Positions 46,237 through 60,301 of a stretch of DNA of 64,000 nt are shown piece by piece. Every line of letters begins with the position of its first letter. Position 1 is the first letter of the stretch. The notes under the pieces are model-generated. The model did no database searches, was not told where the DNA came from, and worked only from the letters and a program-made list of their open reading frames with translations. Where the stretch lies: NCBI RefSeq assembly GCF_003073045.1, contig NC_037602.1:5994872-6058871 (forward strand), read 5' to 3'. Both the position numbers and the translations under genes were made by a program. This DNA is from Pomacea canaliculata (taxonomy: Eukaryota; Mollusca; Gastropoda; Architaenioglossa; Ampullariidae).

Positions 46237-49200
46237 TTATCGTCAGCGCACTCATGGCAGCAAAGAACATGCATCACGTGAAGGGGCAGTATTCTGGCGG
46301 CTACTGAAAGTGTGCCGCTGTTCATTAATTGTCTTTCCGGAATGCATTGCAGAGTCTCTTTCCAGGGTGGTACTGAGAGTGGAAAACATGATCTCTGTAG
46401 ACTGCCAATAGTTCTGTTCTCAAGAACAACAACTATGACAACAGGTTGTCCTCTAAAGGTTTTGGACAATCTTGTGAAGATCCTCACCTAACCCATACCT
46501 GATGATGTGTATAAAACCTGCCTTTCAACCCTACTTGCTACCATGAAAATAATACTTCTCCACGTGTATATAATTGCTGTTTAGTGAGTAACACACAAGA
46601 ACACAGTTTTAATAAATCCCCCCCCTAATCAAAAGTTTTTCACCTTATTTTTAAACAATATGATGTGAGCTTGATTATATGCTATATAAACAGTTTCTTC
46701 TTGTTCTTGTTGTTGTTGTTGTTGTTCTTGTTTATGTTCTTGTTCTTCTTCTTGTACTTCTTCTTGTTCTTGTTCCTGATGTTCTTCTTCCCACCAGCTT
46801 GCGGTCTAGTAAGCGAAAGTGAGGCCGAGTACAAATGAAGTAGGCGACCTTTAACCTCCATCGTTGTTGCTGATCCTGCTGGTCGTGTGCATCTGAAGAG
46901 GATCTTATTCCATTCCAGGGAGACAGGTCCGCTAATCACTGGGACAGGTTTCACAAACTCGAGCAAGAAAGAATTAAAAAAAAAAAAAATCAATGAGCAT
47001 CGTTCGATGCAACGATCACGAAACTCTTGACAAAGGGCGAAGCCTCACTCTGTCTGTCCTGTTGATGAGATTACTGGATGGAGCAGCTGCCTCAGTGGGT
47101 CCGTGCAACCACTCCTTATCGCTCGGCTAATTATCGCACTACTAGGGCGCGGGCTTCTGTATCTCGGTTCCGGAAGCAGCCTGTTCTTCAAAGAAGATTC
47201 TTTCAAAGGGGAGACAATCTCTCAACAAAACGCCCGCGCAGCAAGGATTACGGAACCTGATAGAAACTAAGGCGATGGCGCTCAATCTTGCAAGACGTGT
47301 GTGTGGATGAGAAACAAGAGTGCGGACAGGATGTGGAGATAAGCTTGTTGAAATTATAGCTTCAGGACTGAGTGAGCCGTGTGGAAATAATGTGAGAAGA
47401 ATGATCACAGGAGAAAAATGAGGGTGGGGGAGAGAAAGCAGCATGTGTGCGAGAGAGAGAGATAAAGAGAAAAAGTTGAAGAAGACAGCCACTTGAATCT
47501 GTAATTAATCGTCCGTTAGGGAACAAATAAACGGTTTGCACATTTAAGTACCTTTCCCATTTCTTCATAAATTCATCAATGGAAACCCTTCACACAGTTT
47601 CCCCGTAGAACCTATTTATGTCTGACACTAAACAATCATGCTGCTCTACAGACGAGGTGGGCTGCGTGGACCCGGATCAGTGCAGGATGGTCTGTGAAAA
47701 TCCTGCAGGATGCACCAACATCGCCTATCCAAAGCTGGTCATCGAGCTGATGCCCACAGGTCAGTGACCTTTCGTTCTTCTGTCTGCTGGTAACACACAC
47801 ATCAGATTGAGAGAGTAATTTAAAAAAGTCGGGCTTCACTAGGAATTAACATGAATTAAAATGGGATAAATAAAAGAAAGTATAAAGTATTAAAGGGGAT
47901 AGGTATCGTGGGGAGTTGATGCACTTGACTGTAGAACAGAAAGTAGCCGGTTCGAGGCTTCCTTAGACGTGCAGCTAGAAAACTCACCCTTTCCACTCCA
48001 CTCAACCGCCACTTTTAGCTGCTTTGGGAAACGAGTATCTGATAGATAAGGGGAGGTAAAGGCATAAACACGGTAGACCACTCACGTTCTGTTATTCCTA
48101 CGGTCTCTAGGTCACTGGACTTTACCTCCAAAAAGGAGATAATGCGGTTAGCTGATTCAAAAGTTTCAGAAGTTGTTTTCGTTGAGTGTACGATACCCTC
48201 AGAGTAGATACCCTCCGAGTAAAATGTGACCAGTACTGTTGGTTTCATCGAGTAAAGAATTTGTTAAAAAAAAAAAAAAGAAAAGAAATCCCCCGCCCCA
48301 CCACACACAGACAAGTCAATAAAATGTATCTCATAGTAAACGGTAAAAAGTCGTATCCTCTCACCTGTGTGTAGTTACTGTGCTTTCATTTCTCCGAACC
48401 ATTGACAGTCATGCCATGTTCTGCTGCCAGGTCTCAAAGGTGTCATGCTGGCAGCCATGATGGCGGCCCTGATGTCCTCGCTGACGTCAGTCTTCAACAG
48501 CTCAGCGACCATCTTCACCATCGACATCTGGAAGCGCTTCCGGATCGCGGCCACAGAAACTGAAATGCTTGTTGTGGGCAGGTCTGCACCATTATTTGTC
48601 ACTTTAACTCACTTTCTGTGTTTCTGGACTGTTTACTTTTGTTTGTTGTCGCTACTGCTACTGCTTATGTTATGATTGGTGTATATATATTACAGTACCA
48701 CTACAATATCTTATTTTGCTTTCAGTTGCTTTATATTGAATGCCTCTACATGACAGGAACACGTGTCGCGTGTTTTTTATGTTAATCTTCTGGAAATATT
48801 TATTTCCCCTAGTATTGTTTTAACATTCTTTTTTCGTAAATGCTAATGAAATTTGATTGTTTGTGTGCGCATGTGACTCTGTGTGTGTTTGCGCGCGCGT
48901 GCTTACATGTGGTGTCTTTAGAGTCTTCGTCCTGATCCTCATCGGCCTCAGCATCGTCTGGGTTCCAGTGCTGCAAGCCTCACAAGGAGGACAGCTCTTC
49001 AACTACATCCAGGCTGTAACTGGATACTTTGCTCCTCCCATCCTGGCTCTGTTTCTGTTAGCCATTCTATGGGAGAGAACAAACGAACAGGTTTGTATAC
49101 AATGAGTTACAACTGAACCTGCAACATCCACACGTAATGTCACCATGACAACAGCATTCTATAACGACATTATGCTGTAAAGAATTGGATAATTTTGATC

Positions 49201-50444
49201 TTTAATCTGCCATTAGGGCGCCTTCTGGGGTCTGATGGTGGGGCTGGTGATAGGGATCGTGCGGATGGCTCTCGACTTTGGCTACGGGTCTCCCGACTGT
49301 GGGGAGGAGGACACGCGGCCGGTCATCATTCGTCGCCTCCACTTTCTTCACTTCACCATCCTCCTCTTTGTCGTGTCTTTCGTGGCCACTGTGGTCATCA
49401 CTGTGCTGACCCCGCCCATCAAGAAATCACATGTAAGTGTTTGTAGTCTGGCCCTCAGTAACAGGACAGGACACCTCTATCTTTCTTGTTGTGTTTGTAT
49501 TTTTATGTTTTATCTATGTATGTGTATGGGTAACAATGAAAACAACGAAAAATGTTAATCTTTATATTAACCAGAAAGTGCGGAATTCCTATAGAGAAGG
49601 GGTAAAGATAGTGTAGGTCTTTTGCTAATCGGCCGCCTGCCCATCATTTTATCTTTCTGTTTGTGGTATTTTTGCAGTTCTACCTGTCTGTCCAACATTC
49701 TGTCCTTTTGTCAGTTGTTCCGTTTGTAATTCATGTTTGTGTGTCAGTCTATTTTGTATGTCTTGAGGTATTGCTCCATGTCCATCTTGACCTGGTGGAT
49801 GGCAGATCACGTGACCATATCCTTCGCGAATGTTGCGTTTTACAGTTGATCCGCTTGACCTGGTGGACACGCCACAGTGAGGAAGAACGAGAAGAGTTTC
49901 CCGAAGAAAAGGCCAGACACGAAAAGGTCAAGGCCAAGATAGCGGCTAAGGTGGATGAGGAGGAATTTAAAGGTATTGCAAAAAATTGTTCATCTTGATA
50001 CATTTTGTCCGATCTTACAGTCATAAAGTCATGATGTGTGTATTTCTGGCAAAACACAGGAACTAGTTACAAACTCCATAAACATTTGCTACAGCTAATA
50101 AGTCTGAGAGAGAGAGAAGGAGAGAGGAAAAAGGTCAGTGGTGTGATGATCAAAACAGATGAAGAAAATACAATACCATTTATGCAAATCAACATATTTT
50201 TACAAAATTATTTTGTCTGTCTATAGTTTCAGACACTAGAACATTGCCCGCTTGGCGGCGCTTCCTGTACGCGTTCTGCGGCTACGAGCAGCCAAAAGAC
50301 GTGGACATGTCGCAGGAGGAAGAGAGTGCTCACAAGAAACTGCTGACGTCAGTGAGGGAAGACAGAAGGTGGAAATGGTTCGTCAACATAAATGCCTTGA
50401 TACTGATCACTTTCGGTGGTTTCTTATGGGGATTTTTTGGATGA
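46237..50444 (+). CDS. SGLT-type SLC5 cotransporter, copy 2 (3' exons only)
   Basis: Seven exons equivalent to the last seven of copy 1: 46237-46366 (error-rich), 47652-47759, 48431-48581, 48922-49090, 49217-49432, 49846-49972 and 50227-50444 (stop). From 47652 on, all are intact, with the same lengths and splice sites as copy 1. Of about 18 base differences in these six exons I count four amino-acid changes (V/I, K/Q, G/R, I/T); the others are silent. The exons upstream of 46237 should be in or beyond the gap, and the sequence left of the gap is a receptor gene, so this copy either lost them or was joined wrongly. Confidence 0.85.
47895..48285 (+). mobile_element. tRNA-derived SINE (intronic), copy 2
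   Basis: Ortholog of the element at 4970-5355. A-box-like TGGGGAGTTGATGC at 47909-47922, B box GGTTCGAGGCT at 47949-47959, ending in a long A run near 48270. Same intron and same position relative to the exons. Confidence 0.6.
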
Positions 50445-53400
50445 ACAAATTACTGCTGGTCAACAATGTCATCTCTCCACTCGTCCATCTTACTGTCCGA
50501 GATACGGGTGTGGGTGGAACACGAAGTGTGTTCGGGTTTTGAGGACGAGTATCTTGCAGCTTGATACGTTTGTGCATGTGTATATATAAAGCTATTTAAA
50601 CGGAGTTCTCTGTGTTCGATGTGTATTGAAGTTTTGTTTCAAATCATGCGTTCATGTTTATATTACAGCATACCAATTCCATATATTTTTTATTTCTTCA
50701 TTTATTTTGTTTGCAAGCAAGAGAGTGTGAGCTAAATAATACGTAATGAACCACCAACAACCATGAACCCATATTCACATATAACAGACACACCTCTACA
50801 ACTAACACTTTCCACTCTTTTGCTTTCTATTCTCTCCGTGGTTTTTAAGTTTGATGTTGTGCAAAGAGAACTGGTGTCTTCGAACCCTCCGCTACCGTCC
50901 GAATGTTAATGAAAAAAAAACAACCTCCAATCCTACGACTAAGCCCGTCCTGCTGACTTCAGTTCCAGGGAAGAATTCCAGTCACGAAGTGCCTCGCACT
51001 AAATGAAAAGAGCAGATCCAAGCTTTTAGCGAGTGGAGGTACTTTGCATGACAAGTTCATCTTATTTTCTGCCTTTCATTTTAAGCTGATTTTGAGGGCA
51101 TCTGCCAACAGCAAACGATTTCGGATGCCATATTACCCGGCTGTAACCTCTCAGTTAATTAGACGATGATATAATGTTATTGCTTCTAAAAGCCTCACAT
51201 TAGCCCCCGTGTCATCCATCGTTTGCACGTGGGCTGGAGAGAGTGTAGAGGGCGAGGTGGGGATTAAGGTGAGTGGGAGGGTCGGGAGCAGGCTTGTAGT
51301 GATCTGTGGTGTGATGTGTTTGGGTGGTCCGTTAAAGGTGTGCGTGCGTGCTTGTTTGTGTGTGAGTGAGTGTGTGTGTGTGCATGCGAGTAGTGTTTGC
51401 GCGTGCAATTTGGAATGTGAAGTATCAAGCGCCGAGACAATTAATATGGGATGATAAATATTTCTTTCCAGCGGCTTTGGCTTTAGGTTTCATGATTTAT
51501 GGTTTGTTTGGAAAGAACAATGATGGCGTGTCGTGTGGTGTGCTGGCTGCTGCCCATTAGTCCGAGTCGCACGCGCATCCGTGAGTTCTTTAATACCTGC
51601 AAAATTATGTATTGGTGCAAGGCTGCACGGGCAGCGATCTGTTCTGATTATGTCCTCGACAAGATTTGTCGCTTTTTGCGCTCAGAAAATAAAGTCCCCC
51701 TCCTTTTCTTTTTAGCAAAGCGTGCTATCTGTCTGCGTGTTTGACACGCTGATAGTGTGAACGCACGGACATAAATATTGGAAATGTCTGAAAAATGATG
51801 CTAAAGAGGTTGTCAAATGACAGAAGGCAAACAAGAGACCCGAGCAAGATAACATAGTGCACAGGCTATGGAACCCAACGGATCGAAAATGTGTGAAGGC
51901 AAGACGAGTACTTTAAAGTATGAATTGTCAAACTGATGCAATTTCGTCTAAAAGAAGGAATGAGGGAGGAAAGGAGCTGGGAATTGAATGCCGAATCACG
52001 AAGAACGGACCTATCCTCCGTGTGGCCAACATTAAAACTCGATGACACAATCATGCTGTGAGCATCCACGGGAAAAAAGTTTCTTCTTGAAGATAAGAGG
52101 ATTTGCCGATGCCGAGAGAAAAGGGAGCAGGCAATCTAGGCTCTGTGAAGCGGTTGGGAACGGCGAGGGTACTTAGCCACGCGCATACCGTTGAGCCCGG
52201 AGGAGTTTTTTTCTATTTTGTTAGTTTGCCCGCAAACACCATATGGAGACCTGCGGCGGCAAAGGAACATTCCTGACGAACCAGCAGCAATCAGCAGAGC
52301 ACGGGAAAGACAGAACCGCAGAGAGGGGAGTGAAGGTTGCGAAGGAAAAAAATATCCATGGAAACAAATGCTTGTCTACCATCTTGTGACCGAAGACTCA
52401 CAACATGTGTGAGTACATCGGGATTGTAAGGTGATTGGCTGTTCGTCAGTAACATCACAATTTTTTTCTTGAATCAGAGTTTATTCCAGAAGACAACAGC
52501 AATAGCCATGCTGAATGGCAGAGTGATCGATGAGAGGCGCGAGGGAGGTTTACACAGAGTTGAATGGAAGCCGAGGAGATCACTCGTGCACAGAGGATAG
52601 AAACAAGCAAGAGTTTTCTCCCTTTTGTGCCAGGATTTGTGCAGGGAGCAGCGTTTGGACTTTTACTTCTGCAGAAGACATTCCAGTGGATCCAACCTGA
52701 TTCAGTGCGACAACCGAGGTAAGAATGTCTGCATGTTTCTCGTTGTACAGAGTCACAGATGTACTAACAAGCAGACAGAATGATTGACCAACAATATGGC
52801 AATACCGAAAATACATGATTGGAAGTGGATAGAGACAGATAGATGCTTGTATAGTCTCTCTTTCTCTCTATATATAATTATACCGTTTAGTTATCAATAC
52901 CGTTATTAAAAAATGAAATAGAAAACGAAAAGGAAAAAGATGAAGAAATATAATGGACGAAAGCAACAAATAAACAAAAGTTAAAAAAGTCACATATTTC
53001 AACGTCTTGTTCCTGAAATTATCGGAACGGCGGTTTGAATCGAGATGTTTTTCCCAGCTCACCATAGCAAAGAGATTCACTATTCCTTAAATAATAACAT
53101 ACAACCATCATGTTTGCTTCACAGTCTGGCAGCAATAAGAAATAAATCAGATAACATAAAGGTATTAAAAGCGAAAAATCTACACAGAATTTGCAAACGA
53201 TTGTTCTTAAAAAAACAAAACAAAACAAAAAACAAAAAACAAAAACAAACTAAAGTTCATACACTACAGGTTACATAGCATCGCCGGTGAAAATATTTTT
53301 TTTGTGTAAAGTTTTATCAGAATAACTGATTACTAGACTTTAGCCATCGACACTGAAAAACACAAGACTAAAAATCCCTTTCCTCACACATTTTCTTCTT

Positions 53401-54810
53401 TCTGTAATTTTTCTTTCGGTGCATCATCTAACCTCCACCGTTCACCACAGCTAATTTCTACCCAGGGTCTAGATTCGCTCAGAAACCGAGACGAGGCGTC
53501 GAGCGCCAAGTTGGAGAAAGACCGAACAGAAACGTTCGTAAATCAAAAGCGTTGCTATAGTAACAAAATGGCGTCTTCATCCGTTGGCTTTGGCTCTGAT
53601 AAAAGGCAGTGTCTTGACGCGGACATCCTCCTTGACTCATGCAGCAGGCTGCGTCTCGCGATGACTGAGTGCTGCAGCACCCGGCCAAGTCTACCTGCTG
53701 GAGAGAAACCCAGCAGCTTCCCACTCCGCAAAACAAACATCACCTGTGCAGTCTCGGGTATTGACTTGTTTACTATCGCCCAACTTTATTTATTATCTAA
53801 CGAGCTGAGCTTAAAGGTAACAGGGTGGTTCTAATATTTGAGTACTGGCCAGAATAAATCGCTACTGAAGAGAACTTTCTCAGCAGCGGCATCTTTCGCA
53901 CCCTTGCCGTGTTTTGCTGCATAAAACATATTTATTTACAATTATTTCATGACGAGGGTCTTCTTTGCACCTGTTCAGCTTTTAATTCCTGCGGAGATTT
54001 CAGGTGAGTGATCACTGTGTTCAGTTAGTTAACTCTAGAACATCCGATGTTGCTAGTAGAGAATCCCCTGAAGCATCATTCTAATTTAATTAATCCGTTC
54101 TATTTCAAGCAACTCATGGCAATCTTCTCCATTCGAATCGCACAAACTGATAAGAGAGCTGCTGTCAGACTTCTAATACAGATTAGAAGTGTGTGTTTAA
54201 GCTTGTACAGTTTATGTAAAAAAACAAACAAAATAAAAACAAACCAACCTGCCATTTGAATAGTTGAAACCTGTGATTGCATCTAGGACATGCTACAAGG
54301 TCTGAAGCAGAAGAATTTCGAAGAATAAATAAAGCACCATTGACACGGTGCACCATTATCTCCATTTAGAGGCTTAAAGAGGAGCAGAAGGAAAAGTACA
54401 CTGACTTCCTCAAAAGATTTTGTCTTCCCGACAAATAGTGAAGATAATTTAAAGATTAAAATGGTGGCTGTGACTGATGATTTAATCACAAAATTTAGCA
54501 GACCAGACGGGCTGACAGTAGTCAGTTCATAAAACACCTTTTTTATGAGGCTAGATTCATCGATGTTAATGATTATTTAATTTTCCTGACTTAATGGTTT
54601 CAGTTTGACTTTCGTAACTTAAACGCACACGGTGAATAACAGCTGGTGAATCACACTGGCACAACTTATTTTATTCTGCGATCAACTGACTGAGTGCAAT
54701 TATTGATAGCTCGATATTCTGGAAACTGACAGAAAGCAGGCGGAACGTCTGGTAAATGACCTGTAGTCACGTGTCAGAGTCTGGAATAAATGTTGAACCA
54801 TTATAAATCT

Positions 54811-54965
54811 GACCAGAAGTGTGGTGGTGAAAACACTCTCTTGTCACTACTAGTGAGAAGCCCTGGGTTCAGATCCCGTCTCGGGACAGTGTCAGTTTGC
54901 AGGGCCGGCTGTCGGGTTTCTTACACAAAATAGGAAATAAATATTGAGATGATTAGTTGATGAAT
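54811..54965 (+). mobile_element. tRNA-derived SINE or tRNA-like fragment, copy 2
   Basis: Ortholog of 12254-12420 with B-box-like GGTTCAGATCC at 54866-54876. Copy 2 carries about 310 bp of extra DNA immediately upstream that is absent in copy 1. Confidence 0.5.
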
Positions 54966-57346
54966 ATTGAAATTGTAATGTACACGATTGTGAAGTGTAA
55001 TTTCTTGCTCTGTATTTTAGTTAATCCACGTATTCATACAGATCTTCCACTAAGATACTACGTGTCATAGAAATGTACACTGATAACATTATATCACAGT
55101 AATGTTTATTACACACCAAGCCCTCAAGTTGTAAAGCAAGATTGTTTACAGGGAAATGACGATAACAACCTCTCCAAGACGAATGAATCATTTTACAGTT
55201 TAGTAAAGCTTTTCTAAATTTCACGTAAATTATTTATGTCTGTCAGAAAGGATTTTTAGAACTTTCTGGGCTAACTGCGTAGTTAGACCGTGCCTGTGAA
55301 TTATGAAGATTAATTAGTCCTTTTCGGTAAAGTACACATTGTAATTACTTGTTTTTGGACTCACAACTAATTACGAACTAATTGCTCCCTTCGCTTAGCC
55401 CGGCCTATTATTTCTGTCTAGCCATAGTAGGCACAGGGAACAGTGGGGTGGCCATTAGGAAGCCACAACACTCTAAACCAAACATTCTTTTGCTACCAAA
55501 ACAACAATCTGTTACAGTGTGTTATGTCCTAATATCTTCCATTAAAGACATTTGGCACAGGTCTAAATAATTTGACAAGTGTACATGTATATATAAGTTT
55601 GGGCCACTAGGGTCATTATTAGGACATGTTTGCAATACTTTTAAATATACTCAGTCATGCAAAAGGGTTCTCCGTGTTGGTGACAGAAAGAATGTGGAAG
55701 AATAAAACGGTTTTGGTTTAAATACTGCTATGTAAGTAGTCATATAAGCACAGACACCTTTGTGTTTCAAAATACTTAAAACAGAAAGGGAAAGCATTAG
55801 CGTAAAGGGATTTGGGGACTGAGATGGAGGTTCACCCACGGTGATAACTTCCTGCCATATCTGTGGGTGTTCTAAGACGATGCCAACCACTCCTGCAACT
55901 GCTGAGACTTGGCACAAACTACTCACTGCAAGCAGCGGGTGAGACGAAAGGATTGACGGGAAACGATCCGAAAGATCGGCTTTGTATAGGGGCCAGTGTC
56001 TGGTTTGTGTACCTCGCGAACCTATGTAAATTATATTTTTACTTTCCTCAAACATCCTGTATTAGTGTGTGTAAACATGACTTTAAGGAAGTTCTGTTTG
56101 TGAAACAATGGCGTCGAACACGAAAGTTTCCGAGTGCATTGAAAGAAGCAGGTGGCCGAGAACATCGTGTCTCGTCAAACGTGTCTTCACCACGACCCAC
56201 TTTCTCTTTCTCTCACGCCTCACACAGTCTTCCCTGCTCGCGACAGTTAAGGGAAGTAACTCCAAAATGTATTTTTTTTTTTTGGACCTGTATGTCTCTG
56301 AAACCGGATTGAAATAGAGGTCGTGACTCCGGAGGTGTAAGGATGCAAACTATTTATCAATACCATGCAACGGGATTTCAGAAACCGTACACATGATAAA
56401 ATACTACACGCAAGACCGAAACTTTCACGCGTTAGCAGTAACGACAAACGTCCAGGGAGATGAAAGAAAAAAAGGAAGAGAAAGAGTGGAGAGAGGAGGA
56501 AATGATTTATGTGAGAGATTTTATATAATATATATTACATATATATCTCTGTGCGCGCGCGCACGCGTGTGTGTGTGTGAAAGAGAGATAGGAAAGACAT
56601 TCACAAACAAACTAAAAAAAGGTCATGTAATTGTATATTATTTCATAACGATTCGCCGTATTATCGTATTGTTACAATTCTGTATCGTCCATGCTAATAT
56701 ATCGTAACACCCTGTCTCATACAGTGCCGGGGCAAGGGGGATACCGAGTTATTTTTAACCCTCTCCTCGACCCTCCACACTTTAGGGGGCTGTCTGTCCC
56801 ACTGCACCTCCTACACGGGGGGGAAAGCTTTCCCCGGGCACCTAATTATAACGGTAAATTCATCGAAAGGTGGTCGCACAGATGCCACGACCGGCAACAA
56901 CTGTGTTTCCACTTCGAGGCTGCTGCAACCGTCAGTGGGTCGCGATGCTACACGTCCTTCCTCCCAGTAAAGTGCGATAATACAGTAATACGGCCTGCAG
57001 GCACCCACAGGTACTCCAAGTCTTGACCTCGACAGGTGAGTTTGTGTTAGTTCGGGGGTAGTAGACCGGTGGTTGCTCGAGGACTCTAAACATTTTGTGT
57101 GTATCCCGCGCTCCTGCATGTGTGTGTTTATGTATATATGTCCACCTGTTTACTGGCCCAGCTGCTTTGCCTTTCTTTTGTTGCTGGATAGGTTAACAAA
57201 AAGCTCTCTCTCTGTGTGAGAGAGTTTAAGCAGAGTGTGACTGTTTCAGTTTAAAGTTTTTCATCTGCTGTGAGGGAACTTTCAAGTTTTTTTTGGGGTG
57301 GACTGCTGTCTGTCATCTTCCATATTTTCTGCACTTATGTGCCATT

Positions 57347-57524
57347 CAGGGCCGTGCTTAGGGGCAGGCGGACGAGGCATCTGCCTAGGGCCCCGCGCTT
57401 CAAGGGGCCCCGCGCTTTTGATTGATATGTGACTTTAGATCCCAACTAAAACCGTGTGATCGTGGCGTGAGGGCCCCGCACATGCCCTTTGCCTCGGGCC
57501 CCGCGGGGGCTAAGAACTGGCCTG
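57347..57524. mobile_element. hAT-type MITE, insertion specific to copy 2
   Basis: A 178-bp GC-rich element with inverted ends (left CAGGGCCGTGCTTAG, right end reverse-complemented CAGGCCAGTTCTTAG). It is flanked by perfect 8-bp direct repeats GTGCCATT at 57339-57346 and 57525-57532. Copy 1 has one GTGCCATT at 14825-14832 and no insert, an intact empty site. An 8-bp duplication and CAGGG ends are characteristic of the hAT superfamily. It has no coding capacity. Confidence 0.92.
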
Positions 57525-58244
57525 GTGCCATTAATGCCTGGTGGTCGCTTGACATTTATGGGCTCTATTATTTACACAGAGAAGGGTCTATAAACCACAC
57601 AGACACACGCACACAAGACATAAAACCTCTATGCATAAACATGCACACACATGCACACACACACATGCAGCTACTGTTACTACCGGAACCCACACACTGA
57701 CACGTACACACATGAATAACGAATTTCGGGGACACTTACAGGTTTTGTCACAAGATGTGTCACGACTCCACATGTACACGATGGCCGTGCAAACACAGAC
57801 TGGCTCAGTGGACGGCTGTGTCTTCATCGAAAGATAAACGAACAACCTCACTTTATTCTCCGGTGTCAGCAGCCTGCATTCTCTTGTCGCACGAGTGGCG
57901 AACAGCAACATGATCTACTGTCCTGAGCAAATAGTTTCCAAAGAGACTAGTGAGATTTCAGAATGAGTTTCTCTCTATAAACATCCATCTCCAGTAATTT
58001 GAAATTCAGCTTCCTTGTTTACAAATAGCAAAACTTGATTTTGAGGCTTGTTTTGTAAACAAGCAGATGCTGTAAACATTGTAACACCTATTCCATCGTG
58101 GTTTTTTTTTGCCTTCTCCACCAATTAGTTTAAAACAACCTTGACCTTTTTAAACAATCTTTTGAGGTCAGCAGCAAGGTTTAACGACAGAGGTCAACGG
58201 AAGTATTTGAGGAAACGTACGTGTCACACTTGCCGTACAGCAGG

Positions 58245-58594
58245 TACCGTAAACTTCGGTCTATAAAGCGCACCTGTATATAAGCCGCACCCACGAAAAT
58301 TAAACAAAATTTAACAAATAAATAACCCCCTCACTAGTTTATAAATCCGCAAATATCTACAACTTGAAAGCTGCACCGTAGGTTTTTCGTCTCGTTTTCA
58401 GGATGATGAGGGTGTGTGCTTCATTAGCTAAATCCGAATGCTTCAAGAGTATGCGGCTTTGGTTTTAAAACAATGTGAACAGTTAACACCTTTTAACATT
58501 GAACTCACAGAAAAATTAATTAAAATATGAAAAATCCTCAAAGAAGCCGCGTCGCTGTTTAAGCCGAAGGGTTTCTTACTCCGAAATTTACGGT
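58245..58594. mobile_element. Non-autonomous DNA transposon (MITE), copy 2
   Basis: Ortholog of 15544-15893 at the same site. The left end here (TACCGTAAACTTCGG) matches the reverse complement of the right end better than in copy 1, so it is nearer the ancestral element. Confidence 0.7.
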
Positions 58595-59032
58595 CAGTGT
58601 ATATCACATCCGTATTTTAAAAAAAAAACAACAAACACACGCGTAAATCCTGCATTAGGGAGGAAGGAATGTCTGTGATGTCATGCTGGAGCAAAGTACA
58701 GGTACTGCCAAGCGAGATAACGCCGAGCCTTTTAAATTACGCGCAGGTGAATGGGCGCACGATAGGGTTTCTTCACTTTTGTATAAACAGCAGGTTCGAG
58801 GTAAATCCTGCACTCAAACATGGTCTTTCATACTCGGCTGGCAAAAATGTTTGCAGATCTGTACGTCCGCGTGTCTGTAAAAATTAATAAATTATTCACC
58901 CTGTCCCCCGTCACCGATCTGCAAACGTTCTCGTGTTTCAGTTGGCATCCGTTTCGACCCCTCGGTCTGTTTATCCAAAGTCTCTTTTCTTCCGCTGTCC
59001 TGGAGAGAACTGTTACCTAGCACCACGAGGGA

Positions 59033-59120
<88 letters not shown>
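59033..59120. repeat. (TAA)n microsatellite, copy 2
   Basis: About 29 units, about five more than the matching tract in copy 1. Confidence 0.95.
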
Positions 59121-60301
59121 GCATTTATATAACATTTCCCCACACGGAGGCGAGCTCGACGCGCTTCTTAAGAGACGAGGGTCAGTGGGGAAAGAGGTCA
59201 GGAGATAAGGACGTCAGAATGGAGTACAAACAAACACAAAATAATATACGAACACACACCGGTTAGCAATCCCAGAACATGAAGGAACACAGATAGGAGT
59301 GTGGGTGAGAAAGGACACCACAAACTGCGGCGACCTAGAAGATGCTCCGATACTTGGCTGTACTTGTGACACGTTGCATCCCCCTTCCTTGTGAATCATT
59401 TCATAAAAGTTGTCACACGCACTGACAGATACTCAATATGCTTATACCCCTGTTTGCGTGGAATGCTGTTTGTATCTTTGCCTTCCTGTCTGTTGTTCAC
59501 GCTTTATGCCTGACTGCACACTCTGTCTATGTATGGTCTGCATGTCAGTTTGTCATTCTTTATAGTCACTGTGACTGCTAGCCTAGCTGCATGAACTTGA
59601 GTCTTCGAACTTCAAGGCAGCGACTGGAGGTAGTACCTTAGGTCCTATGCTTAGAATGTGTTTGGGGAGGAAACAACACAGCAGGATGCTTTGCTGTACA
59701 ACCTGGAACGGAACCTCGACAAACTGCCTCGCCATTGCCCTGCTGCGGTGCAGGTAGGCGGCTATCACTCTACAGCCAACAAGCGTTTTATCAACTGACT
59801 AATCGGGCTGCACTTCCGGTTGCGAAGCTTTTACGCATGCGCACTTCGCTTCTGTTTTTTAAATCCCTCAAATGATCCATTCAGTGGGAAGTTTATGGAG
59901 CGTGTGTGTGTGTGAGATTGAAGAGGGAGGCGGCACTCAAAAATCTATTACGTGGTCCGTGGGGGACGAGCTGAAGGTTGCACCGCCAATCTCCTTGCCA
60001 CTGCAGTTCCTGATGCCATTTGCTAGCAACAGGAAGTGAGACTCAGTGACGGCGTAATGTGACACTCATGTGGACCTGTCACGTTTTGAGTGAAACCTCG
60101 TTTTTCGACCGTTGTCATGTTCTCTTCTTGACTTCTTTGTTCGCTTACACGCCTTTATGCGAAATTCGAGCAATATTTATAATACGGACATGATATTTTT
60201 TGCCTTGATCTTGAGTGCGCTTGAATTGAGGCCGTTACAAATACTGCCTCAACCCCCATGTCACTCTTTCTGTCTTTCTTTCACCAGGAAGTAATTTTCC
60301 G

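Larger units (their letters stand above)
50445..60287. other. Non-coding spacer of copy 2 between SLC5 and the class A receptor
   Basis: Counterpart of 8077-17561. It keeps the AATAAA at 51688-51693, the candidate exon donors at 52719 and 57036, the MASSSVGFG start at 53568, the SINE head at about 54811-54960, the MITE at 58245-58594 and the (TAA)n tract. No gene is supported beyond the candidates already described for copy 1. Confidence 0.5.
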
